In this document: piece by piece, positions 44,048-53,102 of the stretch
How the letters are laid out: each line of letters begins with the position of its first letter
How positions within the stretch are numbered: the stretch's first letter is position 1
NCBI RefSeq assembly: GCF_044335535.1
Contig: NZ_JBIQVZ010000002.1
Coordinates: 558,001-622,000, forward strand
Direction of reading: 5' to 3'
DNA from: Mariniflexile sp044335535
GTDB lineage: Bacteria; Bacteroidota; Bacteroidia; Flavobacteriales; Flavobacteriaceae
DNA: 64,000 nt
The notes under the pieces: generated by a model
The model's input: the letters and a program-made list of their open reading frames with translations, nothing else
Told to the model about the DNA's origin: nothing
Databases searched by the model: none
Translations under genes and position numbers: made by a program

Positions 44048-47000
44048 TTACTTTGCTTTTCCTGATAGATAATATGTAAAATAATCTCGTTTTCGTCTTT
44101 CGAAGTAATCATCATAAACCCCAGTAAAATGATGACCCTGACCCGGAATTACCAATAAATCAAAATCCTTATCTGCTTTAATTAATGCATCCACCAACTT
44201 ATAGGTATGTGATGGATTTACATTCTGATCACTCTCTCCTGTCACTAAGAGTAGTTTTCCCTTCAAATTCGACACTAATTCCATAGGAGTTTTTACCTTA
44301 AATTCTAAATCTTCTCCTATACCTTGATAATATTCGCCCCAGTTTTTGTGATATATTGCATTATCATAATTACCAGAAGAAGCTACGGCAACTTTATAAA
44401 AATCAGGATAAGTACTAATTGCTGTAACTGCCATAAAAGCACCTCCAGAATGTCCTAAAATTCCAACTTCCGAAAGATCTATAAAAGAATATTTATGAGC
44501 TAACTGCTCCAATCCATATTTATCATCGGCCAAAGGATAATCTCTTAAATTTCCAAAACCATGAGAAAAATAAGCTTTATTTCTTATTGGTGAGCTACCT
44601 CTATGACCAAAACAAACAACAATAAAACCTCTTTTAGCTAAAGCTGTATTTTGATATTTATCCAATACTGTGAAGTCTGTCCAAACAGTTTCTGTAAATG
44701 GACCAGGATAGACCTGAGAAATAATAGGATACTTTTTATTTGGATCAAAATTGTCTGGTTTCCACATAATGCCATATAAATCTGTTTCATTATCAGCTGC
44801 TTTTATTTTGAATTGTTCTGGAAAATCCCATCCATAATCCAGTAAGGGCTGAATATTAGGTTTCATAACCGTATCAATTAATTTACCATTACACTCTCGA
44901 GCCACAATGAGTGGATTACTATCTATTCGAGAATAATTATCGATTATTAAATTCCCTTTAGTATTAACAAACACACTATGGTCTGCATTTTCTGGAGTTA
45001 ACAATTTTAGGTTAGAACCATCTAGCTTAACCTTATACAAAAAGGAATAATTGGGATTGACATTTTTATCCTTCCCATATCCTTGAAAATAAATTTCTTG
45101 TTTTTCTGAATCTACAGTTAAAATTTCGCCCGCTGTCCATTCTCCTTTTGTTAAAGCATTTAGTAGCTTTCCTTTTTTATTGTAATGATAATAATGTCCC
45201 CACCCCGTTCTATCCGACCAAAAAAGGATGTCTTCTCCTTTGTTTAAAATTTTACAATTGAATAAAACACCATTAATATTCGGAGTGAATTTCTCAGCAA
45301 TTATAACTTTAACCTCTCCTTTATGATCTAGAGAACATAACTCCAATTCATCATGAGTTCTCTTTAAACGAGTAAAATAAAACAAATCCGGATTATCACT
45401 TTTTATTTCTAAAAATTCCTGTCCTTTCCATTTTTCAATATCGATTTTTTTTATTGACTTGTTTTTAACATCCCCTAAAAACAATTCTTGCTTTGGTAGA
45501 ATTGTATCTCCTGGAATTGCTTCTTTATATGTGCTTACAAAAGGCACTTTAGTTGTTGAATTGATTACGGTAAAAACACGAACATCGTTATCATTTTTAC
45601 GAGATACTATAAACTGACTACCATTACCTAACCATTTAATATTGGGCAACAAATACAAACTATTATTATCTCCATCAAATGTTAATTGTACCTGAGTAGA
45701 ATCTTTTAAGTTTTTAAGATAAATATTGTAGTTTTTATAAATAACCTGATCTTTTTTATCTGGCGATATACCAAACTCTACAGGCTTATTATTAGTTTGC
45801 TCAACTTTAATAATCTCTTTACTTTCAGGTATGTATGTATATTTATTTCCGTTATTGTTAAAATTTACTCCAATACCTTTACTTGTAAAAGTGGGAATAA
45901 AAGTAACTCTGGCTGTATCTAATTTCATAGTTAGCATAACAGAATCAAGTTTCTGCTTGTTGTACAAGGGATGCGTACCAACTTTATTATCAAATGCATA
46001 ATATTGCGCCTTCTGATTTGCTTTTTTATACTTAAAATAAAACATTGGTAAATCAGGATGAAAACAAGGAACTATTTCAGACTGATCAAATCTATTAATA
46101 AGATTCTTGGCATCAAACTTCTCATAATGTGGGTCGTTCCCCTCTAAAAAAGGACGGAAAAAGTTTATCAAGTTATTGTTTTTGTTGCTTAGAACTACTT
46201 TTCTCATAACTTCATAAACTGCTGAAGTACGTAATTCATTAGCATTGAAATTCCCAGCAAACAAATCAAACAAAACATGTTGGGTCTCCTTAGAAAAATC
46301 GCTTACATTGTCAGATAAAATTTGAAGTACTAATGGCTTGTCTTGTTTGCAAAAAGCTTTACAAACATCCATCAATATCAATAATTGATTTTTTGAAGGT
46401 AAGTTAGTTATAGCATTTATCTTTTTTTGAAAGCCATCAAAAACCTGTATATCAACACTACCCTTTTTGAAAAAACTCTTTCTAAAAACAGCAGAGGCAA
46501 TACCTTGGTAATTTTGTTCTATCCTTTTATAAACAATGGAGTCTGGAATATGCTTTACAAATTCTGACCAATGATCTATAAGATAATTACTATTTGGGCT
46601 ATCGTATAGAGAGAGATAAACACTATTTTTGTTTTCACCAAATAAATACCAATTTTCAGGTAATGTTTTTTGTTCTGGAGTTAAAGAGCTTAAATACTCA
46701 TTTGCGATTTCAATTGCTTGAGAATTTTCCTTACGTGTAAATTTAAGTTTAATGTATTCTTCCATGAAAGCGGCAGATCTATTTCCGCTCTCAAACTTCA
46801 AATTCATTGAATAATAAATATTATCTGAATTAAGACCTTTTTTAGCTTCTTCGATAAAATCAGAAGCCTTTTCTTTAGCCCCTACAAATTTATAGATCAA
46901 ATTACCAGAACTATCAAGAAACAAATACGTTGGATAGGCTTCCACTTCATACTTTATGCCTAACTCAATCCCCTGTTTAGTCTCCATATCTATTTCAGCA

Positions 47001-47245
47001 GAAACATATGACTTATTGATAAAATCAGCAACTGCATCTTTAGTAAAAATATTCTTACTCATAAACTTACATGGACCACACCATGTGGTATAACAGTCTA
47101 TAAAGATATTTTTTTTAGTTTCTTGAGCTTTTGCTTTTAATTCTTCAAAAGATAAATGCTCAAACTCAATTTTTCTGTTTTGTGAAAATGCTGCACAACT
47201 AAATAGTAGGCAACATAAAAAATATTTATATATTGTTTTTGACAT
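44048..47245 (-). CDS. Secreted thioredoxin - S9 (DPP-IV-like) peptidase fusion
   Basis: 1065 residues. Signal peptide to AFSQ (about 22), then a thioredoxin-like domain (about 25-140) with the active site TTWCGPCKFM and the cis-Pro element VEAYPTYLFLD. A helical linker follows to about 400, then a beta-propeller (about 430-780). The C-terminal alpha/beta-hydrolase has the nucleophile GHSGGAF (Ser near 933), the acid GESDQN (Asp near 1006) and the base GQGHHF (His near 1038). So it joins a disulfide reductase to a prolyl-type exopeptidase. It ends the minus-strand protease cluster, 7 bp after the pseudo-protease. It may reduce and then trim disulfide-containing peptides in the periplasm (inference). 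Confidence 0.88.
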   Translation of the reverse strand: MSKTIYKYFLCCLLFSCAAFSQNRKIEFEHLSFEELKAKAQETKKNIFIDCYTTWCGPCKFMSKNIFTKDAVADFINKSYVSAEIDMETKQGIELGIKYEVEAYPTYLFLDSSGNLIYKFVGAKEKASDFIEEAKKGLNSDNIYYSMNLKFESGNRSAAFMEEYIKLKFTRKENSQAIEIANEYLSSLTPEQKTLPENWYLFGENKNSVYLSLYDSPNSNYLIDHWSEFVKHIPDSIVYKRIEQNYQGIASAVFRKSFFKKGSVDIQVFDGFQKKINAITNLPSKNQLLILMDVCKAFCKQDKPLVLQILSDNVSDFSKETQHVLFDLFAGNFNANELRTSAVYEVMRKVVLSNKNNNLINFFRPFLEGNDPHYEKFDAKNLINRFDQSEIVPCFHPDLPMFYFKYKKANQKAQYYAFDNKVGTHPLYNKQKLDSVMLTMKLDTARVTFIPTFTSKGIGVNFNNNGNKYTYIPESKEIIKVEQTNNKPVEFGISPDKKDQVIYKNYNIYLKNLKDSTQVQLTFDGDNNSLYLLPNIKWLGNGSQFIVSRKNDNDVRVFTVINSTTKVPFVSTYKEAIPGDTILPKQELFLGDVKNKSIKKIDIEKWKGQEFLEIKSDNPDLFYFTRLKRTHDELELCSLDHKGEVKVIIAEKFTPNINGVLFNCKILNKGEDILFWSDRTGWGHYYHYNKKGKLLNALTKGEWTAGEILTVDSEKQEIYFQGYGKDKNVNPNYSFLYKVKLDGSNLKLLTPENADHSVFVNTKGNLIIDNYSRIDSNPLIVARECNGKLIDTVMKPNIQPLLDYGWDFPEQFKIKAADNETDLYGIMWKPDNFDPNKKYPIISQVYPGPFTETVWTDFTVLDKYQNTALAKRGFIVVCFGHRGSSPIRNKAYFSHGFGNLRDYPLADDKYGLEQLAHKYSFIDLSEVGILGHSGGAFMAVTAISTYPDFYKVAVASSGNYDNAIYHKNWGEYYQGIGEDLEFKVKTPMELVSNLKGKLLLVTGESDQNVNPSHTYKLVDALIKADKDFDLLVIPGQGHHFTGVYDDYFERRKRDYFTYYLSGKAK

Positions 47246-47252
47246 AAAAAGA

Positions 47253-49580
47253 CTATTTGGAAGTTTTATTAAAGTATTCTTTATTGAAACGTAATAAAAT
47301 TAATTTACAATTATTTTTAACTTTATCGCTCACCTTATCATTATTCATTAGTTTCTCTACGGAATCACGTACTTGCAATAAATAGAGTTGTATCATTGCC
47401 TTTAGATCGTTAACCCCACTTTCAATGTTATTAGCATTGGCTAATTCTACAAGAATATTAGCCACGTTAATCTGGGTGCTCATTTGTATGTCTGTTGGCT
47501 CACTTGAAACATCAAAATTTAGAAAGACTACCCTGTTTGTGAAAGAGAACAAATCATCACATGTAAAAGCTTGTTTACCATTCTTTTCTTCCGCATCAAT
47601 TAGAGACGACAAAACTTCTTTTTTAAACAGTCGTTGTAAAATATTTTTGGACATGTCAATATAAAACTTATCCATATTAATAGGATTCTGCTTCAACAAT
47701 TCTGGATTGGTAAGCCACTCTATCCTTGCTGAAAAGACATGTTTTTCAAGACTTTTTAATACTTCTAATTGCTGTTTTTTACTAACATAAACAACCGGAA
47801 CTTCATTTTCTCCCTTGATTACAGTACGTTGCATTTGTCCACCAATCAATATCGCTTCCTGATTTACAAAATATTGATACAAGGAAAAACTTTGAGAAAT
47901 AAATTCCATTAAATCTTTAGTTAAATCCGTATGATGCTTAAAATCGTTAAGTATGCTTGGGATTTTTGGATAAATATTTTTTAATTTTTGAATTCCAATT
48001 TCACTTGCTCTTAATAAATCATTAGATATAAACGTAGCTTGAGCGGTTGGATCTAAAATATTATCCTTAGCATAAAAAGTAGTTTTCAATGAAGGAGGGC
48101 TTACACGATTGCCATACAAATAAGCTATCGCATCACGATCATATATAGACACCTTAGGCAGAAGGTATTTTGGTGAAATATTATTCTCTTTTACAGCAAC
48201 ATAATTAGGCATACTTGTACCAACAACTGTTGCTGATGGCCCCCATTTTTTTAACCATTCATTATCTTGTAATTGTTCAATAGAAAAGGCGGTTACTGCA
48301 GGATAATTTTCTTTTAAGCCTAATATTTGACCAATAACACCAGCTAATTGTTGGGTTAATATGTCCTTTCTTTTTTCCAAACTAATAGGATTCTCTATAA
48401 TTTCCGGATCATTCTCGCCACAAAGAAGCAAATATTTAGTTAAGCTTAGTTTGGCAGGTGTATCCATAAAATTAACACGAGCAGCTACTATTTCACCAGT
48501 AACTTGATTTTCTACAATACGATATTCCATTTCACGCTCTGAACTTCCATTTCCCCAATAGAAATTAATTTTTTTATAGGCCTGAGTCTCATCATCGACT
48601 ATTTTAAAAACATTTTCCCAACCAGCTTCTTCAAGTACTATTTCCCATTGCGCTAAAGCTTGTTTTACACTTTCAACAAAAGGAGCTGGCGTAAGTGGGT
48701 CTATCCATACCTTAATAGGAATTTCAGGAGATACCTTCATTCCTTTTTTATACAGATGTGCTTCTTTAGGTTTTGGACTTAAATTCCACCTTTTAACATA
48801 TTTCGTAATATTAGCTTTGTAGTTTTTAGTATCATACTCTATATGATCTACCGTATTAAAACCATACGCTAAATTATCCTCCTTTTGTTCATGGATATGA
48901 TTAGGAACCGTTTGAATGATCATTTCAAACTCATATGCAGAAATATAATTTACATCTTTTCCTCCAATAGAGGGCCTAAATGAACTTTCTGTAGCATATC
49001 CTTTAAAAACAACGGCATCATCTGTAGCTCTATATGATTCTAAACCAGAGCGTAATGGGTCGGGAGCATTAATAGGCCCTGGCTTACTAAGATTAAAAAT
49101 ACCTCGTGTTGCCGCTAATTCTTGAGTCAATTCAATAATAAACGACTTTTCATTTTTGCCCATAGCAATTATTGGATAGCTTTTATAAGCTGGAACAAGC
49201 CCTGATTTTTCAATGGACTGGATCATGCCATAATCTACAGTGTCTTTAGAAAAAGTTCTTGATCTATTTTGATACAGATCAAGCTGATTCTTTCTCCCTT
49301 TTTGAAAATGATAAATACCACTTTCAGAAGAAATATAAGCTATATTTCCGTTTGTTATTTGTGCAGAAATAAACAAATCTTCCCCTAAGGTTTGCTCTGG
49401 AATTTCAATAAAATAATGATCGTTGCTAGAGTATATATTAAAGTAACCCTTTTCAATTTTCATCTCTTTAGCTTTGTAAAAATCATCAAAAGATTTTGGT
49501 TTATTAGTATCCTGAGCCCTTACCAAAACTCCATTGAAAAAAATTAAAAGTATCTGTATTAGAAATATTTTTTTACGCAT
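47253..49580 (-). CDS. Secreted DUF5117/DUF4953-type zincin paralogue with erased active site (pseudo-protease)
   Basis: About 775 residues with a signal peptide ending VRAQ. It aligns along its length with the next gene upstream (DUF5118, DUF5117, then a DUF4953-type zincin region). Where that protein has HEVGHTLGLRHNF, this one has GVIGQILGLKENY. All three zinc His and the catalytic Glu are gone (Gly414, Val415, Gln418, Glu424), while the surrounding LGL and GTS.. turns remain. It is therefore probably a binding or regulatory pseudo-enzyme. The frame is open to a TTG at 49634, but the ATG at 49580 gives a proper signal peptide. It is 26 bp after the active paralogue and 7 bp before the S9 fusion. 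Confidence 0.88.
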   Translation of the reverse strand: MRKKIFLIQILLIFFNGVLVRAQDTNKPKSFDDFYKAKEMKIEKGYFNIYSSNDHYFIEIPEQTLGEDLFISAQITNGNIAYISSESGIYHFQKGRKNQLDLYQNRSRTFSKDTVDYGMIQSIEKSGLVPAYKSYPIIAMGKNEKSFIIELTQELAATRGIFNLSKPGPINAPDPLRSGLESYRATDDAVVFKGYATESSFRPSIGGKDVNYISAYEFEMIIQTVPNHIHEQKEDNLAYGFNTVDHIEYDTKNYKANITKYVKRWNLSPKPKEAHLYKKGMKVSPEIPIKVWIDPLTPAPFVESVKQALAQWEIVLEEAGWENVFKIVDDETQAYKKINFYWGNGSSEREMEYRIVENQVTGEIVAARVNFMDTPAKLSLTKYLLLCGENDPEIIENPISLEKRKDILTQQLAGVIGQILGLKENYPAVTAFSIEQLQDNEWLKKWGPSATVVGTSMPNYVAVKENNISPKYLLPKVSIYDRDAIAYLYGNRVSPPSLKTTFYAKDNILDPTAQATFISNDLLRASEIGIQKLKNIYPKIPSILNDFKHHTDLTKDLMEFISQSFSLYQYFVNQEAILIGGQMQRTVIKGENEVPVVYVSKKQQLEVLKSLEKHVFSARIEWLTNPELLKQNPINMDKFYIDMSKNILQRLFKKEVLSSLIDAEEKNGKQAFTCDDLFSFTNRVVFLNFDVSSEPTDIQMSTQINVANILVELANANNIESGVNDLKAMIQLYLLQVRDSVEKLMNNDKVSDKVKNNCKLILLRFNKEYFNKTSK

Positions 49581-49606
49581 TTGATTTGTTTTTTCTTTAA
49601 AAGAAT

Positions 49607-51988
49607 TTATAATTTTTGATTGCCTTGTTCCCAAATCTTTATAAAATTGAGCATTCCTAAATAATGTGCTTTAGTCAAAGAATCAGTGTTTGAAATTTTC
49701 TTTTCGGCAAAAGCTTTAATCTTGTAAATTTGAGATTGTATAGTGAGAATATTATTAAATGACACGTTATTTTGATTCCCTATATTGATGTTTAATTGAG
49801 ACAAATAACTATTCTGCATCCTTTTTTCGAATTCTGAAAGTTGTTTGTTTTTCTCTTTATTTAAAAATAATTTCTCAAATAAGAAGTTTAGAAGCTCCTC
49901 ATTAGTCATAGGATTATCATTCTTGATTTCAGAATTGTTAAATACTAATCCTCTAAGTTCTAATTGATAAATATAATTTTCAAAAGGATTATACTTATCT
50001 TCCTCTAAATTAATTTTGTTTAGAAATGAAGGTTTTGTTAACCATAAAGGTTCCTCTAACATATACTCGTTTAAAAATTGCAATGCACGAACATGGTCTT
50101 CATACGAAACAGTTTTATATTCTACTGCATAATTTTGATTCTCACTAAAAATATTGTCTTTATAATAAGCGCCTATAAAACTCATCACATGATTTACATA
50201 TCTGTGATATTGTCTTGCTAGATATAAATACCTCCGTTTTAACAATGTATAATCATCTTGGTTTTCTGTCCATTGCTCTATATTAGCCATTATATACTTA
50301 AGGTTTTTAATCCCAAGCCTACTGGCATAAATAATATCATCTCCACTATCTTCTGATTGGACTCTAGGGTCAGTTGATTTTTCTTCTAAGTAACCAATAC
50401 CGCCTTTGCTCATTTCCTCTTTAACAAAGTCATTTAGCTTTTCCGTAAGAATTGGGGTTTTTAAAGCGTCAGGATAATAGCGATACCCCCATTCAATGGC
50501 AAACACATCATAAGTTCCAAGTTTTGGAATTAAATTTTTTTGCGCTATATGATCTTCTGGCTGCGCTATAAAATTAAATCGTTGATAATCCATAACAGAA
50601 GTACCAAGACCATTTTTCTCAATAAAATCATTATTCCTTAAACTATCTACTGGATAAAATGAACTTCCCATGAAATTGTGACGTAAGCCTAAAGTATGTC
50701 CTACTTCATGAGTAATTACGGTACTAAACAGCTTTCCCATTAAATCTTGATTTAAAGGATACTCTCTAGCCATAGGGTCAGAAGGGCTGGACATAACAAA
50801 ATAGCTCATTTGAATCAAATCGGTTACAGCATGAAAAATAGCAACCTGAGCGCTAATAATTTCTCCTGAACGTGGGTCTATAATTTCAGAACCATAGGCA
50901 TTTGCAATTGGCGAAGCTTTATATGAAATAACTGAATATCGCGCATCATCTGATGAATAATCTGGATCTTCCTCTTTTGTAGGTTCAGGCAATGCATATA
51001 TTGCATTTTTAAAACCCGCTTTTTCAAAAGCCTTTTGCCAAAGAGCAACTCCCTTAATTACATGGGGAACCAGATATGTAGGCATATCTTTATCAATATA
51101 AAAAACAATTGGTTTTTGGGGAACAACAAGCTCTCCTTTCAAATAGCGTTCTACATCCTCTGGTTTCGGTTCGAGACGCCATCGCTTTGCTACTTGAAAT
51201 ACTTCATTTTCATTTCCTAATTGCCCCCTAATATGGCTAGCAAAATAACCAACCCTTTCATCAAAAAGCCTTATTTTTAATGGCTTTTCTGGAAGCAAAA
51301 TCCATAATGCCCCTACTTCCCAAATGTTATTAGAATAAGTACTTTCATTTGGTTTAGAAGCTGTGTAGGTTCTTACTGAACGAAAACTAATATTAGTGGG
51401 ATAACTAACTATTTCTGTAGAATATGAACTTTCTTTGATATAATTTCCTAAATCTAGTTCGGTTTTTGAACCTTGTAAAGCAAACAACTCGCTATCTCCT
51501 AAATAATAATCTGTTATATCTATCAAGTATTTATTGTCTGATGTAGCAACTATAGAAAAATTCTTAATAGTTGGATTAATCAAACTTTTATAAAATGGGT
51601 TATACATAAAACTATCGTCTTCTATATAATAAACAACAGGACTTACTAAACTTATTACATCGTCTTTCTTCTCGAAACGAACCATATTTTCGGGCATAGA
51701 ATCATCACCATATCCAAATCTTTTATTGGCTTTTCGGTCATTCTTTTGTACTCCTTTTAGAATAGTTATGGTTACAAGTATATCTCTACCTACAATGGAG
51801 TCCGGAATCTCAAGTAAAATTTGATTGTTTTTTTCATAGACACTTACAAAACCGGAACTTGATTTTATTACATTATCCCCTAAATATTTAGAAATGGAAG
51901 GAATGGTATCTTTGCTAGCTACTCTACAGTCTTTTGCATACAATTGTAAGCCCATAAATAAGCTGCTAAGTAATAGTACGATTTTCAT
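49607..51988 (-). CDS. Secreted zinc-dependent metalloprotease (DUF5117/DUF5118/DUF4953 family)
   Basis: 793 residues, signal peptide to LYAKD (about 19). The N-terminal DUF5118 and DUF5117 regions (VRFEKKDDVISLVSP, SFRSVRTYTAS, RWRLEPKPED) lead to the catalytic domain with ITHEVGHTLGLRHN, a full HExxHxxGxxH zinc site (His427, Glu428, His431, His437). A Met-turn follows in TSVMDYQ (Met466). It is an active-looking metzincin-type protease acting outside the cytoplasm. First gene after the terminator at 52026, so it can be transcribed less than, or separately from, the SusCD genes. It is the active partner of the pseudo-protease that follows. Confidence 0.9.
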   Translation of the reverse strand: MKIVLLLSSLFMGLQLYAKDCRVASKDTIPSISKYLGDNVIKSSSGFVSVYEKNNQILLEIPDSIVGRDILVTITILKGVQKNDRKANKRFGYGDDSMPENMVRFEKKDDVISLVSPVVYYIEDDSFMYNPFYKSLINPTIKNFSIVATSDNKYLIDITDYYLGDSELFALQGSKTELDLGNYIKESSYSTEIVSYPTNISFRSVRTYTASKPNESTYSNNIWEVGALWILLPEKPLKIRLFDERVGYFASHIRGQLGNENEVFQVAKRWRLEPKPEDVERYLKGELVVPQKPIVFYIDKDMPTYLVPHVIKGVALWQKAFEKAGFKNAIYALPEPTKEEDPDYSSDDARYSVISYKASPIANAYGSEIIDPRSGEIISAQVAIFHAVTDLIQMSYFVMSSPSDPMAREYPLNQDLMGKLFSTVITHEVGHTLGLRHNFMGSSFYPVDSLRNNDFIEKNGLGTSVMDYQRFNFIAQPEDHIAQKNLIPKLGTYDVFAIEWGYRYYPDALKTPILTEKLNDFVKEEMSKGGIGYLEEKSTDPRVQSEDSGDDIIYASRLGIKNLKYIMANIEQWTENQDDYTLLKRRYLYLARQYHRYVNHVMSFIGAYYKDNIFSENQNYAVEYKTVSYEDHVRALQFLNEYMLEEPLWLTKPSFLNKINLEEDKYNPFENYIYQLELRGLVFNNSEIKNDNPMTNEELLNFLFEKLFLNKEKNKQLSEFEKRMQNSYLSQLNINIGNQNNVSFNNILTIQSQIYKIKAFAEKKISNTDSLTKAHYLGMLNFIKIWEQGNQKL

Positions 51989-52025
51989 GTTTTTTATTAA
52001 TTAAAATTAGGGATAGTACTTTAAT

Positions 52026-52054
52026 AAAAACCTAGGTGTATTGTACACCTAGGT
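52026..52054 (-). terminator. Intrinsic terminator between the SusCD-lipoprotein genes and the protease genes
   Basis: A perfect 11-bp stem ACCTAGGTGTA/TACACCTAGGT with a 3-nt loop. On the minus strand it is followed by TTTTTATTAA. It can stop or attenuate transcription coming from SusC/SusD into the protease genes. Confidence 0.88.
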
Positions 52055-52093
52055 GTTTAAAGTTTAAAATATTTAAATTAGAATTTATTTTTC

Positions 52094-53047
52094 CTATTGA
52101 TATATTTCATTACCAACTAACTGTAAATCAATATTGTAATTATCAATATAAAATTGACGAACCATATCATAACGTTTTTTCAACAGTCCATTTTTATCTT
52201 TTATAGGTGAAAATATACCTTCCCATGAAGTTTCTTTTGTGTCATACTCATTAACCGTAGTCACATCCTTATTTAAATATGCTTCAGAATAACAAATCAT
52301 CATAGTAACAAATTGTTTCCAATCATTATTAGGAGATGCCGAATAATAAGGCTGCAAAATGCCTATTTTCCATAATGCGGTATTCGTTTTTTGGGCAGAT
52401 GCAATTGAATAATTAGCTGACGCATTAAATACTTCAGTAGTATTTAACTTGCCTTGTCCATACATACAATCTACAAAAACACGATTAATTCCTTTCTCAA
52501 ATACTGTTTCTTGCTCTGTTGTTAAATTTAAAACATCTTCTTTAGCATACGAAACACAAATGTTATCAAAGTTATAATAAGCCGGAACATCAGCTCCTTT
52601 TATTTTAAAAGGATAAGAAGAAAAATCAAAATTACAGTATTGAACTTGTGAACATAATAAAATTTTAACTGGTAAAAATTTATCCAAAAACTCAGGAGAA
52701 TAGTGATTAAACCATGTTCTGTTCAATAAATCCAATTGTGGCTTAATATAATTTTCATCTGGTTCAAAATATATAAATCCTAGCTTCCCTTGACTATCAT
52801 CTGTAGATGGTTCACCGTTTGTCCATTTAGAAGGAGTCCAATACGCATCCTTATCGGTAAAACGATAAAGTAAATAAGTGCCGTAATCATCGTAAAATTT
52901 TACAATGTCGTTGTCAAAATCATTGTTCCCCTGTGGTACCGTATAACCTGTTTTAATTCCTGAAGGCTCAATTTCATTTTCTTCTGTATTAGAACAAGAG
53001 GATAAAGCACAAATGCTTAACAAAATATATAAATATGTAATTCTCAT
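52094..53047 (-). CDS. Surface lipoprotein, Peptidase_Mx1-like without zinc motif
   Basis: A 317-residue lipoprotein (lipobox LSSC near residue 18). The layout DIVKFYDDYGTYLLYRFTD, PDENYIKPQLDLLNRTWFNH, FLDKFLPVKILLC resembles the putative zinc-metallopeptidase lipoproteins (PF15890 type) that accompany SusCD pairs. The usual HExxH is absent: there is no His-Glu pair anywhere in the expected central region. It is probably an accessory surface-binding protein rather than a peptidase. It is 55 bp after the SusD gene and is followed by a terminator. Family assignment is by pattern memory and should be treated as moderate. Confidence 0.65.
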   Translation of the reverse strand: MRITYLYILLSICALSSCSNTEENEIEPSGIKTGYTVPQGNNDFDNDIVKFYDDYGTYLLYRFTDKDAYWTPSKWTNGEPSTDDSQGKLGFIYFEPDENYIKPQLDLLNRTWFNHYSPEFLDKFLPVKILLCSQVQYCNFDFSSYPFKIKGADVPAYYNFDNICVSYAKEDVLNLTTEQETVFEKGINRVFVDCMYGQGKLNTTEVFNASANYSIASAQKTNTALWKIGILQPYYSASPNNDWKQFVTMMICYSEAYLNKDVTTVNEYDTKETSWEGIFSPIKDKNGLLKKRYDMVRQFYIDNYNIDLQLVGNEIYQ

Positions 53048-53102
53048 TGTATTAATTTTAATTTATTAATAATATAATTTTACCAATCTTTCAATACTAA
53101 GC

